A stretch of 64,000 nucleotides of DNA. It comes from Hibiscus mutabilis. Its lineage: Eukaryota > Streptophyta > Magnoliopsida > Malvales > Malvaceae. Under the pieces are notes generated by a model. The model was not told the DNA's origin. It saw only the letters and a program-made list of their open reading frames with translations, and ran no database searches. Location of the stretch: NCBI GenBank assembly GCA_019671005.1, contig CM033747.1, positions 27,989,188 through 28,053,187 of the forward strand, read 5' to 3'. The translations under genes and the position numbers were made by a program. Below, piece after piece: positions 46,450 to 58,820 of the stretch. Numbering within the stretch: position 1 is the first letter of the stretch; every line of letters begins with the position of its first letter.

Positions 46450-47335
46450 ATCTTTAAAATAGAGTATTCGTTGGAGAACACAAAAACTAGAGGTAAATCA
46501 TTGGAAGAGACAAAATGCGCTCAGCTTGCTACGACTCTGACGACGACGCAATGCCTGAAGAAAATTTGACCTAACTGCAACACTGAATGAGAGGTAAGGT
46601 ATGCAAAACTTGATCCAGCTGCAACTCTGATGAAAACACGGGATCGAACGATGAAGGTTTGGCCTAGCTACAACACCGACGAAGACGCAAGAACAGAAGT
46701 CAACAAGTTTTGATCTAGAGCTTAGCTCATAGATCTCTTTTGCATTTTTCCCAAATGCACAGGGATCAACGGATTTGAGTTGCCTTTACCGCTAGCCGTT
46801 TGCTCCAGGCTAGTTGGACTATTCCCTTGGTACAATCAGTTTATACCAATCATGACATTGGATTTTTCTGAAGGATTTATTTTCCTTTGACCATTCGTGA
46901 AAATAGATTTTCAATGGATATTTGAATTATCCATTATCTTAAACTTTACCGTGTTTAAGCACGTTGTGCCAACATTTCTGTCGGACTTTGTAAAAATGGT
47001 CTTGATCCATCTACAACATTGACGAAGAGACATGATTGGATGATGAAGGTTTTGATCAGGCTTCCACTCAGACGAAGAGGCGTGATCTGAAGAGAGTTTT
47101 GATTTTCTTATTTTCTTTTTTTATTTTCTTTTTTCTTTTTTTTTCATTTTTCATCTCTTTGTTCTTTTTTTATATTTTTATCTTTTTGCGTTTTTTTTAA
47201 TCTTTTTTACACATATTTCCTGAGAGAAAATTTGAGAAAAACATCTGGTCTAGTCACACCATCATTGGAGAAACTAGACATAGACAAAAATTTGACATGC
47301 TGCACCAACAACGGCGAAGCGAGATCTGAAAAATA
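46450..47335 (-). repeat. Element C hairpin-repeat region
   Basis: In the element's own orientation the repeats read CTTCGTCNGAGT and GTTGTAGCTGGATC, like the main array of B. Complementary arms are visible, for example GATCC/GGGATC (46611-46644), GATCA/TGATC (47073-47099) and GTCTAGT/ACTAGAC (47247-47278). Units are more diverged than in B. A T-rich tract on the plus strand (47100-47215) is the counterpart of B's A/G tracts. Confidence 0.6.
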
Positions 47336-47384
47336 TGGGATCTTCTACCAAATTCAATGAGGTGAACTTGTCGGTGTACTCATT

Positions 47385-48060
47385 TCGCTGCCACTTTAGG
47401 GAGATGAGACGGTTGAGAGGTCCATTCCGCTGCCACTTCAGGGAGATGAACTTGTTTAGGTGTACTCATTCCGCTGCCACTTTAGGGAGATGAGACGATT
47501 GAGAGGTCCATGATGCTGCCACTTCAGGGAGATAAACTTGTTGAGGTGTACTCATTCCGCTGTCACTTCAGGGAGATAAGACAGTTGAGAGGTCCATTCC
47601 GCTGCCACTTCATGGAGATAAACTTGTTGAGGTGTCCATTATGCTGCCACTTCAGAGAGATAAACTTGTTGAGAGGTCCATTCCGCTGCCACTTCAGGGA
47701 GATAAACTTGTTGAGGTGTCCATTCTGCTGCCACTTCAGATAGATAAACTTGTTGGCGTACTCGTTCCAATGCAACTTCAGGGAGATGAGATGGTTAAGG
47801 TGTCCATTCTATTGCCACTTTAGAGAGATAAACTTGTTGTTGTATCTATTCCGCTGCAACTTTAGGGAGATAAAACTACTGACGTGCTCATTCTGCTGCA
47901 AACTTAGGGAGATGAAATTGTTATCGCGCTCATTCCACTGCAAACTCAGGGAGATAAAACTGCTGACGTGCTCATTTTGTTGTAAACTCAAGGAGATAAA
48001 ATTGTTGTCGCGCTCATTCCGCTGCAAACTCAGAGAGATGAATTTGTTGTTGTATTTGAT
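47385..48060 (-). repeat. Element C 42-bp tandem array
   Basis: About 16 units of 41-45 bp have the plus-strand core GCTGCCACTTCAGGGAGATA. Many contain CACTTCA...TGAGGTG, complementary over 7 bp with one G-T pair. Because 42 is a multiple of three, frames stay open on both strands through the array. These apparent 14-residue-repeat proteins are not taken as genes. Confidence 0.8.
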
Positions 48061-48479
48061 TTGTTTTACCATTTGTTGGAGAGACAAGATCTGTAAAAGA
48101 TCAGTTGATCCGCTATACCATGTTACGTGTGAGATAGGACATGAAAAAGTTAAAAAAGTGTTTGGTCAAAGTGAGTCACTAATTAACTGCTTTATTTTAA
48201 AATTTTAAAGCTGAAATGTTTAATCTGAATATTCTATTTGATTGATTCACTCCTTCGTGTCAAGGATGTTGGATCTTGTTAATATTTGTCTGTTTCTTCT
48301 TGGTTGAAGGGGCGAACAATATTTTCCCCATATCTTCGTGTCAAGGATACTGGAATTTGTTGACAACGATGATTTGTTCCTTTGTGTTTGAGGATGTCAG
48401 CCGTATAAATCTTTGGTCCTTTAAGAAAGGATCGAGTAACTTGAGAGGTTAGTTTTCGATAATGTATTTATGCAAATGA

Positions 48480-48960
48480 CATGCACGTGTATGTTCTTTG
48501 TGATGATGCAAGGATGTATAAAATTCTTGTCGGAACACTCTAGTTATGTATGCCTTATGACAAACTAAGTGCCATGATGGGTGAACATGTTTGGTGATGC
48601 AATGACGTATAGGCTTTCATTATGATGAATGAAAATGCATGAAATCCTTGTCGGAATTTTCAAGTTATGTATGCCTTATGACAAACTGAGTGCCATGATG
48701 GGTGAACATGTTTGATGATGCAATGATGTATAGGCTTTCATTGCGATGAATGAAAATGCATGAAATCCTTGTCGGAATTTTCAAGTTATGTATGCCTTAT
48801 GACAAACTGAGTGCCATGATGGGTGAACATGTTTGGTGATGCAATGATGTATAGGCTTTCATTGCGATGAATGAAAATGCATGAAATCATTGTCGGAATT
48901 TTCAAGTTATCAATGCTAGATGTCATGACATATGAACATGCCTGATGATGCAGCGACGTA
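48480..48960 (-). repeat. Element C 121-bp tandem repeat
   Basis: Three near-identical units are marked by AGGCTTTCATT at 48611, 48732 and 48853, with partial copies on both sides. The unit is rich in ATGATG and TGCATG motifs. It is non-coding. Confidence 0.8.
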
Positions 48961-50089
48961 TATGTTTTCGTGATGGAGTAGTTGCAGAAGTCTTCTCTTT
49001 TCGGCTCAGCTTCTCTTCAGATTCAACTCTTGTTCAAAGTTTGCTTCGGCAAACGTTTGCCCCCCCAAATTTCATTGTTCTTATTTTTTTTCTGAATTTG
49101 AACTTTTGAGCTGAATGACCTAATTTCATCTCCTCTCTTCATCTCAAGGGAAATTGACTTGCGATACCAACGTCAAATATGCAGAATCTGGATTAAACTG
49201 GCCTATCACCACTAACAGAGGTGAGATCGGGAAAAAGTTGATTCTGCTACTTCATGGTGGGGAAGTCATGACCTGAAAACAAAATGAAATATTAGTTAGT
49301 GATCTGCTCAAAAAATTTTCCATTATTATATGGATGTTTGAGTTTTTTGCATATTCGGCCTCCTTCAAGGCTAAAGGTCGGACATCATGTTGTTGCCCCC
49401 ATAGTTGAGGCTTTTTAGTCTCCTTTCCTGGACCTGTTTATATCTACGAGCAAAAATTTAGTATGAATGCATCTTTATGCCTAAATGCACGTGTTTAGTC
49501 TAAATGCATGATAAACTTTAGATGTACGTATGCACTTGATGTTAAATGGTCTTAATGAACGTGTGAATGATTCTAGCATGAATGCAAAATGATATTCGAG
49601 AATGATTTTTAGTCTCGAGATCGACTTGAGCATCTGTATCTGTTTTTAAACTGGCATCCTCGACTGCTCGAACTCTGTTTGAGTCACTGGGCTTTCTCTT
49701 TTTCTTTTTCAGGTATCATATTGCACGAAAACTATTTGCCCCACATTCTGTCCGGGTAGTATATCTTTTTCTCCTGAGCTCTTTACCCCGAAAATGCCTA
49801 CTTTCACTCAAGACTGCCTTTGGTCCCTGTATTTTCTAGGAATCTTTCAAGAGTGATGTGGAGAGATCTTCTCATATTTGTTAGCTTACTGATCGTCATG
49901 TCATTGTATAATACTTGTGTAAACAAAGACAAAAGATGGAAGGAAGAATTTATTGAGAGTAAAATTTAAGTGGCTAACATTGAAAGATAATAAAGCAAAA
50001 AGACAAAATTAGGTGCCCCAGGCATCAAGCAGATGGGCTTTGCTGAACCAGCTTGCCGAGAACCCTCATGTGTCTAGGAGACCTTGAGT
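48961..50089 (-). other. Element C 3' UTR, remaining part
   Basis: About 1.1 kb without ORF or repeat lie between the 121-bp repeats and the integrase C-terminus. It contains TGCATGAT-like scattered motifs (49440-49600). Nothing further can be supported. Confidence 0.5.
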
Positions 50090-51062
50090 GATTTGTCGAT
50101 ACCTCAACACACAGAATCTATTTCCCTTCATGGGGTTTTCGAAAGTACTGATCATTCCATGCCTTCGCCTTCAAAATTTGATATGCCCTCTTCTTCAAGC
50201 AAAATATTCTTTGACCGAATCTGAGTTCACAGGGCTAGGTAGATTTTTACTATCCGTTTTGACCGAAATTAAGGCTCAACCGGAAAAGGCTTTTTTCAAA
50301 ACATATGGGTTTTCCCAATTCGGCCTCTATTTCCCCTGAGAATCTTTCTGAATTGGCAAGATCTTTTTCGGCACTAGGTCCCCCTCCTGTAATTTGGGCA
50401 AATCTTCCTATTATAGGATCGTATCATTCATTTTGGTACATTTGACCATGTCGGATGGCTTTCAGTCTTTTTTCTTCAACCAAAACAAGTTGGTCATGGC
50501 TGGTTTGAATCCATTCTGCTTTCTTCACCCACTTTCAATTCTAGCAAAATTCTGAGGGAAGAAATCTCAACCTCGATGGGTAGTACCAACTTCATCCTAT
50601 AAACCAGGGAAAAAAGGGTACCCTAGTGGGGGTTCTGACCGATGCGCGATATAGAGCAAATGGTAGTTTTCCATGTCAATCTCTACAAGTTTCTACCATC
50701 TTTCCCACAATCTTCTTAGAATTCTCGTTGGCCACTTTCACTGCCCCGTTCATCTGAGGTCGATATGATGAGGAATTGTAATGTCTTGTCCTGAGCTGTT
50801 TGCACACTTCTTTTATGGTCTTATTGTTCAAATTCAATGCATAATCAGATATAATATTTTTTGGCATCCTATACCGATATATGATTTCTTTTTTTAGGAA
50901 TCTACACACTGTTGATTAGCGTAAGTGGCTGCTTCTACCCACTTGGTGAAGTAATCAATGCCTATAAAGATAAATTGATACCTATTGGAAGCCTTCAATG
51001 ATATGGGCCCGATAACATCTGTGCCCCATATAGAAAATGACCATGAGGTGTTCATGACATGT
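50090..51062 (-). pseudogene. Element C integrase core and C-terminus
   Basis: Read on the minus strand, IDYFTKWVEAATYAN lies near 50957-50913. The core motif with Asp (IISDYALNLNN) is near 50860-50815, and YRPQMNGAVKVANENSKK near 50775-50722, where Val-Lys replaces the usual Val-Glu, so the catalytic Glu is lost. C-terminal fragments of the SGGALILTEM and VNSD type are readable to about 50300. The zinc-binding N-terminus is missing. Frameshifts and stops are frequent. Confidence 0.75.
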
Positions 51063-52060
51063 AGTGCTTGATCTTGTCAAAAGCTTTCTGGCATTCGTTA
51101 CTCTATTCCACTAGGTTATGTTTTTTCTGAGTTTGTAGGGGTGGTAGATCCTGAATGGCCTTGACCTTATCTGGCTCAACTTCAATGTCTTTTTCGTTAA
51201 CTATGAAATCCAACAGCTTCCTTGATGCAACCCCAAAGGTACATTTGGCCAGATTTAGCTTTAACTGGTATTTCTTTAGCCTCAAGAACAATTTCTTTAA
51301 GACTGCGACATACTCTTCTCCTGTTTGGGACTTGGCAATCATGTCGTCAACATACACTTCAGTGTATCATATCATAGAACAGAGCGACCATGGCTCGTTG
51401 GTATGTTTCCCCTGTAGTTTTAAGTCTAAAGGGCATCACCTTGTAACATAACGTTCTCCATTGCGTTACGAATATTATTTTTCTCATGTCATTAGGGTAC
51501 ATCCTTATCTGGTTGTAACTTGAAAAAACCATTCATGAAGGAGAACAAAGAATGTTTTACTGTATTATCAACCAGGGTGTCGATTTGAGACAACAGAAAA
51601 TTATCTTTCAGGCTGGCCTTATTCAAATCTTGGTAATCAACACACAGTCAGACTTTGTTGTCTTTCTTCAGAATAGAGATTATATTAGCTACCCACTTTG
51701 ACTTCTCGCAGGGACCCAACATCATACTATTTTTTTACCTCTTCTTTTATCTTCAGCAGTTCACCGGGTCCCATTCTTCACAGCTTTTGTTGGACTGGCT
51801 TGCAGTCCCCTTTTATGGGGAGTTTGTGTACCACCACATCTGTACTCCATCTAAGCATGTCTTGATAGGACCATGCAAATACACCTTTAAACTCTAGAAG
51901 GAGCTTCATCATATCAGATTTTGTTTTGGCGGTGATGTATGTGCCGATCTTCGCCTCTTTCTTTTCATTTTCATCTACTAGGCTCATAATTTCCACTGAC
52001 TCTTGGTGAGGCGCGATTTACTTTTCATCTTGCTCGACCATCCTCAACAGATCGGGAGAC
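51063..52060 (-). pseudogene. Element C reverse transcriptase
   Basis: On the minus strand the linker FKGVFAWSYQDM lies near 51890-51855. The palm is degraded, but the catalytic YVDD motif is clear near 51355-51345 (MYVDDMIAKSQTGEEY), followed by KYQLKLNLAKCTFGV and VKAIQDLPPLQTQKKH. Immediately after a short connection remnant (ECQKAFDKIK near 51095-51065) the sequence jumps to the integrase core. Both RNase H domains and the integrase zinc finger are therefore deleted. Confidence 0.82.
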
Positions 52061-52466
52061 GGATCACAATCTTGATCTTCTTCAAAGTCTTGAGGTTCAT
52101 CTAAACACATATCTTGCTTAAAAATATAGGTTTAGAATCAGTCTCAGTGTCGCTCGATATGTTGATATTAGGGGACCTGACACGAATAATGATGTTCATA
52201 GAACAAATAAATTTCAGGAATGGGTAATTTATTGTATAAATATATATAAGGAATAATAAATAATAATAAAAAATGTTTGCTAGATAGGACACAACAAGTA
52301 TTATTTTATTGACATAAGGACAGTAAGTATATGCCCTTTACAAAAAGTTACTCTTGGGCAAGAGTAACAAGTGCGTTCTGAACATTACTCTGAAACATTC
52401 CTAAACACTGTTTAGAACAGTTCTAGGGGTATAAGGACAAATTCCCCTTAGATAAATTCCTTCGCT
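52061..52466 (-). other. Element C gag-RT junction; protease missing
   Basis: Only about 400 bp separate the gag C-terminal frame from the RT linker, compared with about 2 kb in element A. No protease motif can be found in any minus frame. Acidic linker fragments are readable at 52060-52140; the rest is AT-rich. Confidence 0.6.
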
Positions 52467-52788
52467 TTATCCAGTAGTCACAACATTGATATCCAACACT
52501 CCCAACATCCTTCCCAGCTCACTATCTTTATCTTTCATAAGCTGTTTAGGGTGGATAGATCCCCCCGACACAACAGTTTCAAACAAGCGAGGAAAAACGA
52601 TAGGTTCCCAGTTGACCTCTTCCAATTTTCTTTCTTCAAAAAATTCCAAATCTTTGTTGTTGATGAATTTCTGAACTAGAGCTTTGAACTCTGCACAGTT
52701 TTGGATATCATGATTTCCTTCACCATGGTATGGGCAACGGTCTTCGGAGGTTGTTTTCATGTCTTGAGCCTTGTTGCACTAGGCCCAT
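52467..52788 (-). pseudogene. Element C gag, C-terminal part
   Basis: This minus-strand frame contains the second zinc-knuckle-like motif CPYHGEGNHDIQNC (about 52735-52694) and FINNKDLEFFEE after it. The motif corresponds to the one at 5167-5220 in element A, here with all Cys/His kept. The frame is separated from the rest of gag by the solo LTR F. Confidence 0.8.
52784..52788 (+). repeat. Left target-site duplication of solo LTR F (CCCAT)
   Basis: CCCAT directly precedes the TG of the LTR and is repeated perfectly at 56662-56666 after its CA. Removing the LTR and one CCCAT restores the continuity of element C's gag sequence. Confidence 0.92.
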
Positions 52789-55700
52789 TGTAATACCCCA
52801 AAATTTACAGTACTGTTTAAGGGTCATTTCGTGCTAAGATAATTGCTTAAAAGCTTACTTAGTGACTAAAGTGACAAAAATGCAAAAGTTAGGATTTTCT
52901 CAATTATGGACTGTATAAAAGAAATTTCTGAGGTTTTAAGGTGTCATGTGATAGAGAACGAGTAAAATAGGATACAGGCAAAATTTTGTTAAAATCCAAG
53001 GAAAATTGGAATAAGAATTCAAGGTTAAAGTTTAGTGACCGAAATGATAAGTTTTCAAAACGTGGGTGGTACAAGTCAAAATATGAAAAGTTGAAGGACC
53101 AAAGTTGTAATTTCCCAAAAGTTAGGTATTTTATTTCATAAATAGATAAAGCACCTATTGGTGTGGAGCGAATGTGGAATTACTGGTTTGATCTGATATT
53201 TCTATTATTGGGAAATCGCAGTCAAAGTTTAAGTGGATTTCGGATACCCGGATCGAACTGAAAAATTATAAAATTTTACCATATGATAGAGAAAGGTTAT
53301 AAAAGTTATTTCCAAGTGTTGGAAATATTTTAGTTCGATTCAAGATGAATCCTATGATTTATTTTGATTAAGGAATTTATTTAGTAACCGATAAAATTCT
53401 CAGCATTTATCGGTTAATCGGATCAAGCTAAAATTAAGAGATGATTCCATAGACTTTGAAAGAGTTATAACATATTATTTTATGGATATTTGGAGAGTTA
53501 AATGTTTGGCTTAAATTTATTTTACTGAAATTGCCTAGAATGACAATTTTTTTAAAAAAAGTTGATTGGTAAAGGGTATTTTGATCTTTTCACCCAAAAG
53601 GGACATAAAAGGAATTTTAAGATTTCTTTAATGGATGAATAGTGGTTGGTTCGAATCCAAATAAGTTTAGTTAGAATTTTACAAATTGGTAAAAATATGA
53701 ATTCAGTTGGGGGACATTTTGGTAAATTGGAATAAAATGAATTAAAAATTCATTTTTATTTATACAAGTGGCATAAATATATGATATATGAAGAGTTATC
53801 ATCAAAAAATTCATTCCCAAACCGTGGAGAAAGAGGAGAAAGAAGAGGAAATCTTACAAGTTCGATTTAAGCCTCGAAACTCGATTTTTGGGTAATCTTC
53901 CGAACTACAAAGTTGTTCTTCTCTTCAATCTCTATCTATTGATGTAAATTATTCATGGATTTAATGCTTTATTGATGAGATTTGATATGAGAAATAAATT
54001 AGAGTTTATGTTCAAATTTGGGAGTTTTATGATTTTATGAATCTATGTTCGATTTTATGTTGAAATCAAGCAAGAATGATGTTGGATTCATGTTTTTGAA
54101 TTAGGATTTAAACCCTAAACAATTTACTATACTTGAAAAAGATTAGGGGTTTAGGGATCCAACCTTGAATTAGGGTTTGTGATGATGAGTTAGTAATCTA
54201 GCAAGCTTGATTTGTTGTTTGAAATCAAAACCCTAAATTTAAACCCTAAAGGACTAATTCAGGAAAGTGTTAAAGTTAGGGTTTCAATTATGATTTTTGG
54301 AGTTTGAAATGTATTTATGTTGTTAATGATGTTTGAGGCATGACAATGAAGTTAGAATACTAAACTGATGATTATTTAAAGCTAATGACCATTTTGACAA
54401 TTGTCAAAAGTGGATAACCAATTCGACAATGGTGTATAAGAAGAGGACAAATTCTATTTTTTATGTTAAGTGATGATTATGATGTATAGTTGATGATTGG
54501 GGGTCTAATTGCAAAGTTTTAAAGCTAGAATCCTTGAATTGTAAATTGGTGACTATTTCGACAAATTAGAGAACAAAGGGTTGAAATGTGACAATTAGGT
54601 GTTTGAATAGCACTATGTTGGAAAAATTTATTTGAGTGATTTAGATGTTAATTTTGAAGTGAATAGAAGCTTGTATTCACTTAGGGACCAAAATGACAAT
54701 TTGTAGAATATAAGGGACCAATTCGGCTATTAAGCAAAAGTAAAGGAAAATTGTGGAAAAATAGGAAATGTATTAATTGGATCAAAAACATTCCTTTGGG
54801 GACTAAGAAGACAAATCGGCTTGAGGTTTAGGGACCAAAATGGAACTTTTCAAAGTTTAGGTCATAAAGTGTAAATGATGAAAAATGTAAGGATCAAGCT
54901 TAAATTAACTATTTGAAGCTTGAAAAAAAGTCCTTAGGGACTAAAATAAGTATTTTAGTAAAGGTTGAAGGCTTAAGGTAAAATGTGAGAAAAATGTGAT
55001 TCGAATATAAGAAACTTTATCGGATCAATTATATATTTAATGGATAGTTATTTTATTTACTTTCTATTATTATATTTAGAGTGAATATGTTCTAACATAT
55101 ACTTGAAATGGTATATGTTATTTTATAATGTAGCTTCCGATACGAATTGGGACCGTACTAACAAAAATGGAAAGGAAAAAAGGGTCGGGAGTGAGATCAA
55201 GTGATAAAGTCGACTTCATTACAAGGCCAAGGTGAGTGCATTTTTACTTATTTTATATATGTGATATGAGAGAGACTTGCGAAAAATCAATCTTGATATT
55301 AATGAAAATGTATGTTGATCAAAGTTATGTAAATGACATGAGATATTAAATGGCATATGTGATACATTGATATGTCATAATGATTTATCTAAGATAAATC
55401 GAATTTTAGATTTTGGGTATGAACTGCCCAATATCGAACTATGAATGATAGTATTGATGGATTGGATATTGAATGTGAAAGTATTATATTATTATGTTCG
55501 AGTACTAGTGTGAGAGTCTTTGGTATAATTGGATATCCATAGAGTCTTAGTAACTGCGTTCCAACACTACAGTGTGTTCCAGACGCTACGGCATTGCAGA
55601 CACTACGATGTTGTTTAGACACTTCGGTTTTGACATCAGATGCTACAGCATTGCAGACACTACGATGTTGTTTAGACACTTCGATGTTGACATCAGACGA

Positions 55701-56661
55701 TACGGCGTTGCAGACACTACGGTGTTGTTTAGACACTTCGGTGTTGACATCAGACGCTACGTCATTGCAGACACTACGGTGTTGTTTAGACACTTCGGTG
55801 TCAACTAGCACAAAAGGTGCGATAATGAGGAGCAAAGGGCGTCCTCAAGTACGTACTCATCATTAGACACTACGACGTTGTAGACATACGGTGTCGGTTA
55901 TGATGACTCGTTTACTCGTCTCTTGATATTTACCTTGGGCAATAAGATTTTACAATACAGTTACATGACTTTACAGTACAGAATTATTACACGAGTATCA
56001 TGCTTTACCAAATATCATGCCTAATACAGCTATTTCATACTACAATTAATTTTATACCGCATTTTACATGTTACATATTTCTATGCCTCACTGAGATATA
56101 CTTAGCGTGTATTTTTGTTATATACATAGGTGATCGGGAATAGTAGATGACAGCCTTTGCTTCATTATCATTATGTATAGAAAATAATCGACAGGTATTT
56201 CGGTAATCATGACATCCGTCTTTTGTATGTTTAATAGTGGCATGTATTTAATAAATTTGTCTATTTTGTTAAAGTAATTATCGGGCCTATAATAGTGGCG
56301 TAAACTGTTTTAAATTGATCATTATATCTACAGTTTGGTGTTAAATAGTCTAATTTGATATATTTTATACGAATTAGATATCGAATAATTTTATTAGAAA
56401 TCCTTTTGTAAAATAAATTATTTTAGTATGTCTGTATACTTTATGTAAAAAGTTTTATAATCGGAACTTGAATAAATATTTTATATCGGTATTAATTAAA
56501 GTTAAGTGTGCTTGGGTTATAGAAATATTAAGATGGGTGACCACTGGAAGTTTTTCCAAAAAATTTTAAATCACCCCATATTTTGGTTAAAAGATATGTT
56601 TTAAAAAGTTGTGAAATTTCTGACTTGTGTCCGGTGTACGGTCACGGGAAGAGGTGTTACA
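52789..56661 (+). mobile_element. Solo LTR F, 3.87 kb
   Basis: It starts TGTAATACCCC, ends GAGGTGTTACA and is flanked by CCCAT on both sides. No internal region or pol sequence is present, so this is a solo LTR formed by recombination between two LTRs. The termini resemble Tekay/Del-type chromovirus LTRs and those of element D. It contains a 57-bp tandem repeat and many short AGGGACCAAAATGAC-type phrases (53040-54980). Plus orientation is preferred because of the GGGAAGAGGTGTTACA 3' end. Confidence 0.9.
55592..55830 (+). repeat. 57-bp tandem repeat in solo LTR F
   Basis: There are four units at 55592, 55649, 55706 and 55763 plus a partial one, with the core CAGACACTACGNTGTTGTTT. Since 57 is 19 codons, several frames on both strands stay open and give 19-residue repeats. 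I do not regard these as proteins. Confidence 0.88.
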
Positions 56662-57420
56662 CCCATCTTGACAATCTTCTGCCAAACCCACTTCAACGGA
56701 GACTTTACCTCCTCAATACTGGCTTTGATTCTCTTGTTACCATTACTAACTGTTGCATTGACTCCTGACTCAACATGATTGGGTAATGGATTCCCAACTG
56801 TACTTGGCCCTGCAGAGTCATCAATTCTCACGATCCCCATTCTTATAAACTTTTCAACGAGCTTTTTAAAAGCAATGCAGTTTTCGATAGAGTGTCCTAC
56901 GTTGCCCGCATGATAATCATACTGAGCGTTGGCGTCGTACCATTTCGGGTAAGGGGGTTGTGTAGGTTTGACAAAAAATGATGCAACCAGCCGATTTTCT
57001 AGTAGCGTGAAGAATAAGTCCTTGTATGTGCATGGGAGACGTCTGAAAGGAAGGACCTTCGTCTTCTTGTTTCTTTCTTGAGAATCGAAAGAGGGATCGA
57101 CTGGTGATTGATGAGATTGTGGCAAAAGTTGTTCTTGTTTCTGTTGAGGTGTAAATCTAGACATTGAGACAGTTGATATCTTTGTACTCTTTATACTTTC
57201 CTTATTTTGTAACTCCCTTTTATCTGAGATTCTTTTCATCGGATGAGATAAGACTTTCGAGAGAGAATCTCAGATCTTGTCCGGCATCACCCCGGTAAGA
57301 CACTCTGAGGCGGTGCAAGCTACTCGTACTGGTTGATGATAGCCTATTCTTCATTAGCAATACATATTCTTCTACAAAGTCACAATTTTGATTCTTGCTT
57401 GTGCTTCCAATCTCAATTTG
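56662..57420 (-). pseudogene. Element C gag, middle part
   Basis: Read on the minus strand, the frame from 57239 continues to the solo LTR. It contains PYPKWYDANAQYDYHAGNVGHSIENC (split here as PYPKWYDANAQ and YDYHAGNVGHSIENC, about 56963-56890), the first zinc-knuckle-like motif, followed by GNPLPNHVESGVN and KSPLKWVW. The N-terminal capsid-like core is cut off by element E at 57430 and should resume beyond the window. Confidence 0.8.
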
Positions 57421-57429
57421 CATGGAAGG

Positions 57430-58800
57430 TGTAATCACTCATTTTTGACCGGGTTTTAGTGTTATTAGTATTATTTTAATAATAATATTATTAATATAAA
57501 ATTAATGAAAATAATAATAATAAAAATATAATAAAAAAAGAGTGAAATTAAAAAAAAAAGAAATTTGTGTGGCTTTGGGATGACCACGTTACCCCCAATT
57601 GCCTATAAATAGGAGGCATGGGGGGGCAATTGGAAGAGGATGAATCGGCCAAGGCATGCCCCAAAAGAGAGCTATGCTCTCGGGTATGAGGCAGGGCAGA
57701 TCCCTCGGTCTAACTTGGTTCGATCGGGGTCCTATTTTAGGTCCGATCTAGTTAATATTTTTGGAGAGGTCGTGGTAGATCTCGGTGGGGTTCAGTCGGG
57801 GTTCGTCATTTGAGCTCCTAGTTAGGTATATTTTCTTCCCTTTTTATTAGTGTTGTAATTTTTATAATTTAATGAAGTATTAGTTATTTTAAAATTGTAG
57901 TCTTATTTTTTTTAGTTTGTATGTTTATGTTTTAGATTAGTATTTAATATGTTTTAAATTTGTGTTTTATATTAATATTTTATTTATGTTAGATTCGTTT
58001 TTATTTATGTGTTAGAATAATATTTATTTGTGTTTTAAATTAATATTTATGAATGTTAGTATTTTATTTATGTTAGATATGTTTTTATTTATGAGTTAGA
58101 TTAATATTTATGTATGTATGTTTTAGAATAGTATTTTATTTATGTTGAATTTGTTTTTTATTTATGCGTTAGATTAATATTTATGAATGTTAGTATTTTA
58201 TTTATGCTAGATATGTTTTTATTTATGAGTTAGATTAATATTTATGTATGTATGTTTTAGATTAGTATTTTATTTATGTTAGATTAGTATTTGATTATGT
58301 TAGTATTTATTTATATTTTATTGCATTGTATTTATATTCGCCATGTTTTAGGTTGCATAACAGATATATAAATTGTCAATGCGGTGCCCTTTTATCCGAG
58401 CGTAAACGGGGTCAGTATTAGGCGTAGTGATAGTGGTTGGGTGTTTACTCTTGGATAACGGGACCTTTAAAATTTATTCGCAATTATAACCGAATTTTAA
58501 ACTAATCGTCACTTTAATTCGGAAAATCTAACATTAATAAAGCGGTAATTATTAAAGTACCAATTTTGGGCGGTGTGGGGGTGCTAATCCTTCCCCATCC
58601 GTAACCGACTCCCGAACTCAACAGTTCTCAAATCTCTAGTTTTACGGTGTCCGACCTACCTAAATGACCGGTGGCGACTCCAATTTTTAAATAAAACGCG
58701 ATTTTTTTTTAAAAAAACCCACAAAATTAATATTTTAATACCCGAAAAACCACAAACACTTTGAAAACCCTATTTTTTTAGCGAAACGGACATCGCTACA
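57430..58800 (+). repeat. Element E 5' LTR (1371 bp)
   Basis: It runs from TGTAATCACTC to CGCTACA. The TATA box TATAAATA at 57604-57611 is preceded by ACCACGTTACC, so only one of the two ACGT cores of B is kept. TTTATTTATGTTAGAT repeats fill 57900-58310. The block from 58378 is shared with A and B. It is closest to the LTRs of B. Confidence 0.92.
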
Positions 58801-58802
58801 GA

Positions 58803-58820
58803 TGGCGACTCCGCTGGGGA
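58803..58820 (+). other. Primer-binding site of element E
   Basis: TGGCGACTCCGCTGGGGA is identical to the sites in element B and lies two bases after the LTR end. Confidence 0.88.

Noticed and set aside
47510..48208. Long frames with a 14-residue repeat in element C
   Set aside because: The 42-bp repeat unit keeps several frames open on both strands by arithmetic; units of 41, 44 or 45 bp break them.
55389..55866. Frames with a 19-residue repeat in solo LTR F
   Set aside because: Caused by the 57-bp unit; open on both strands and located inside an LTR.
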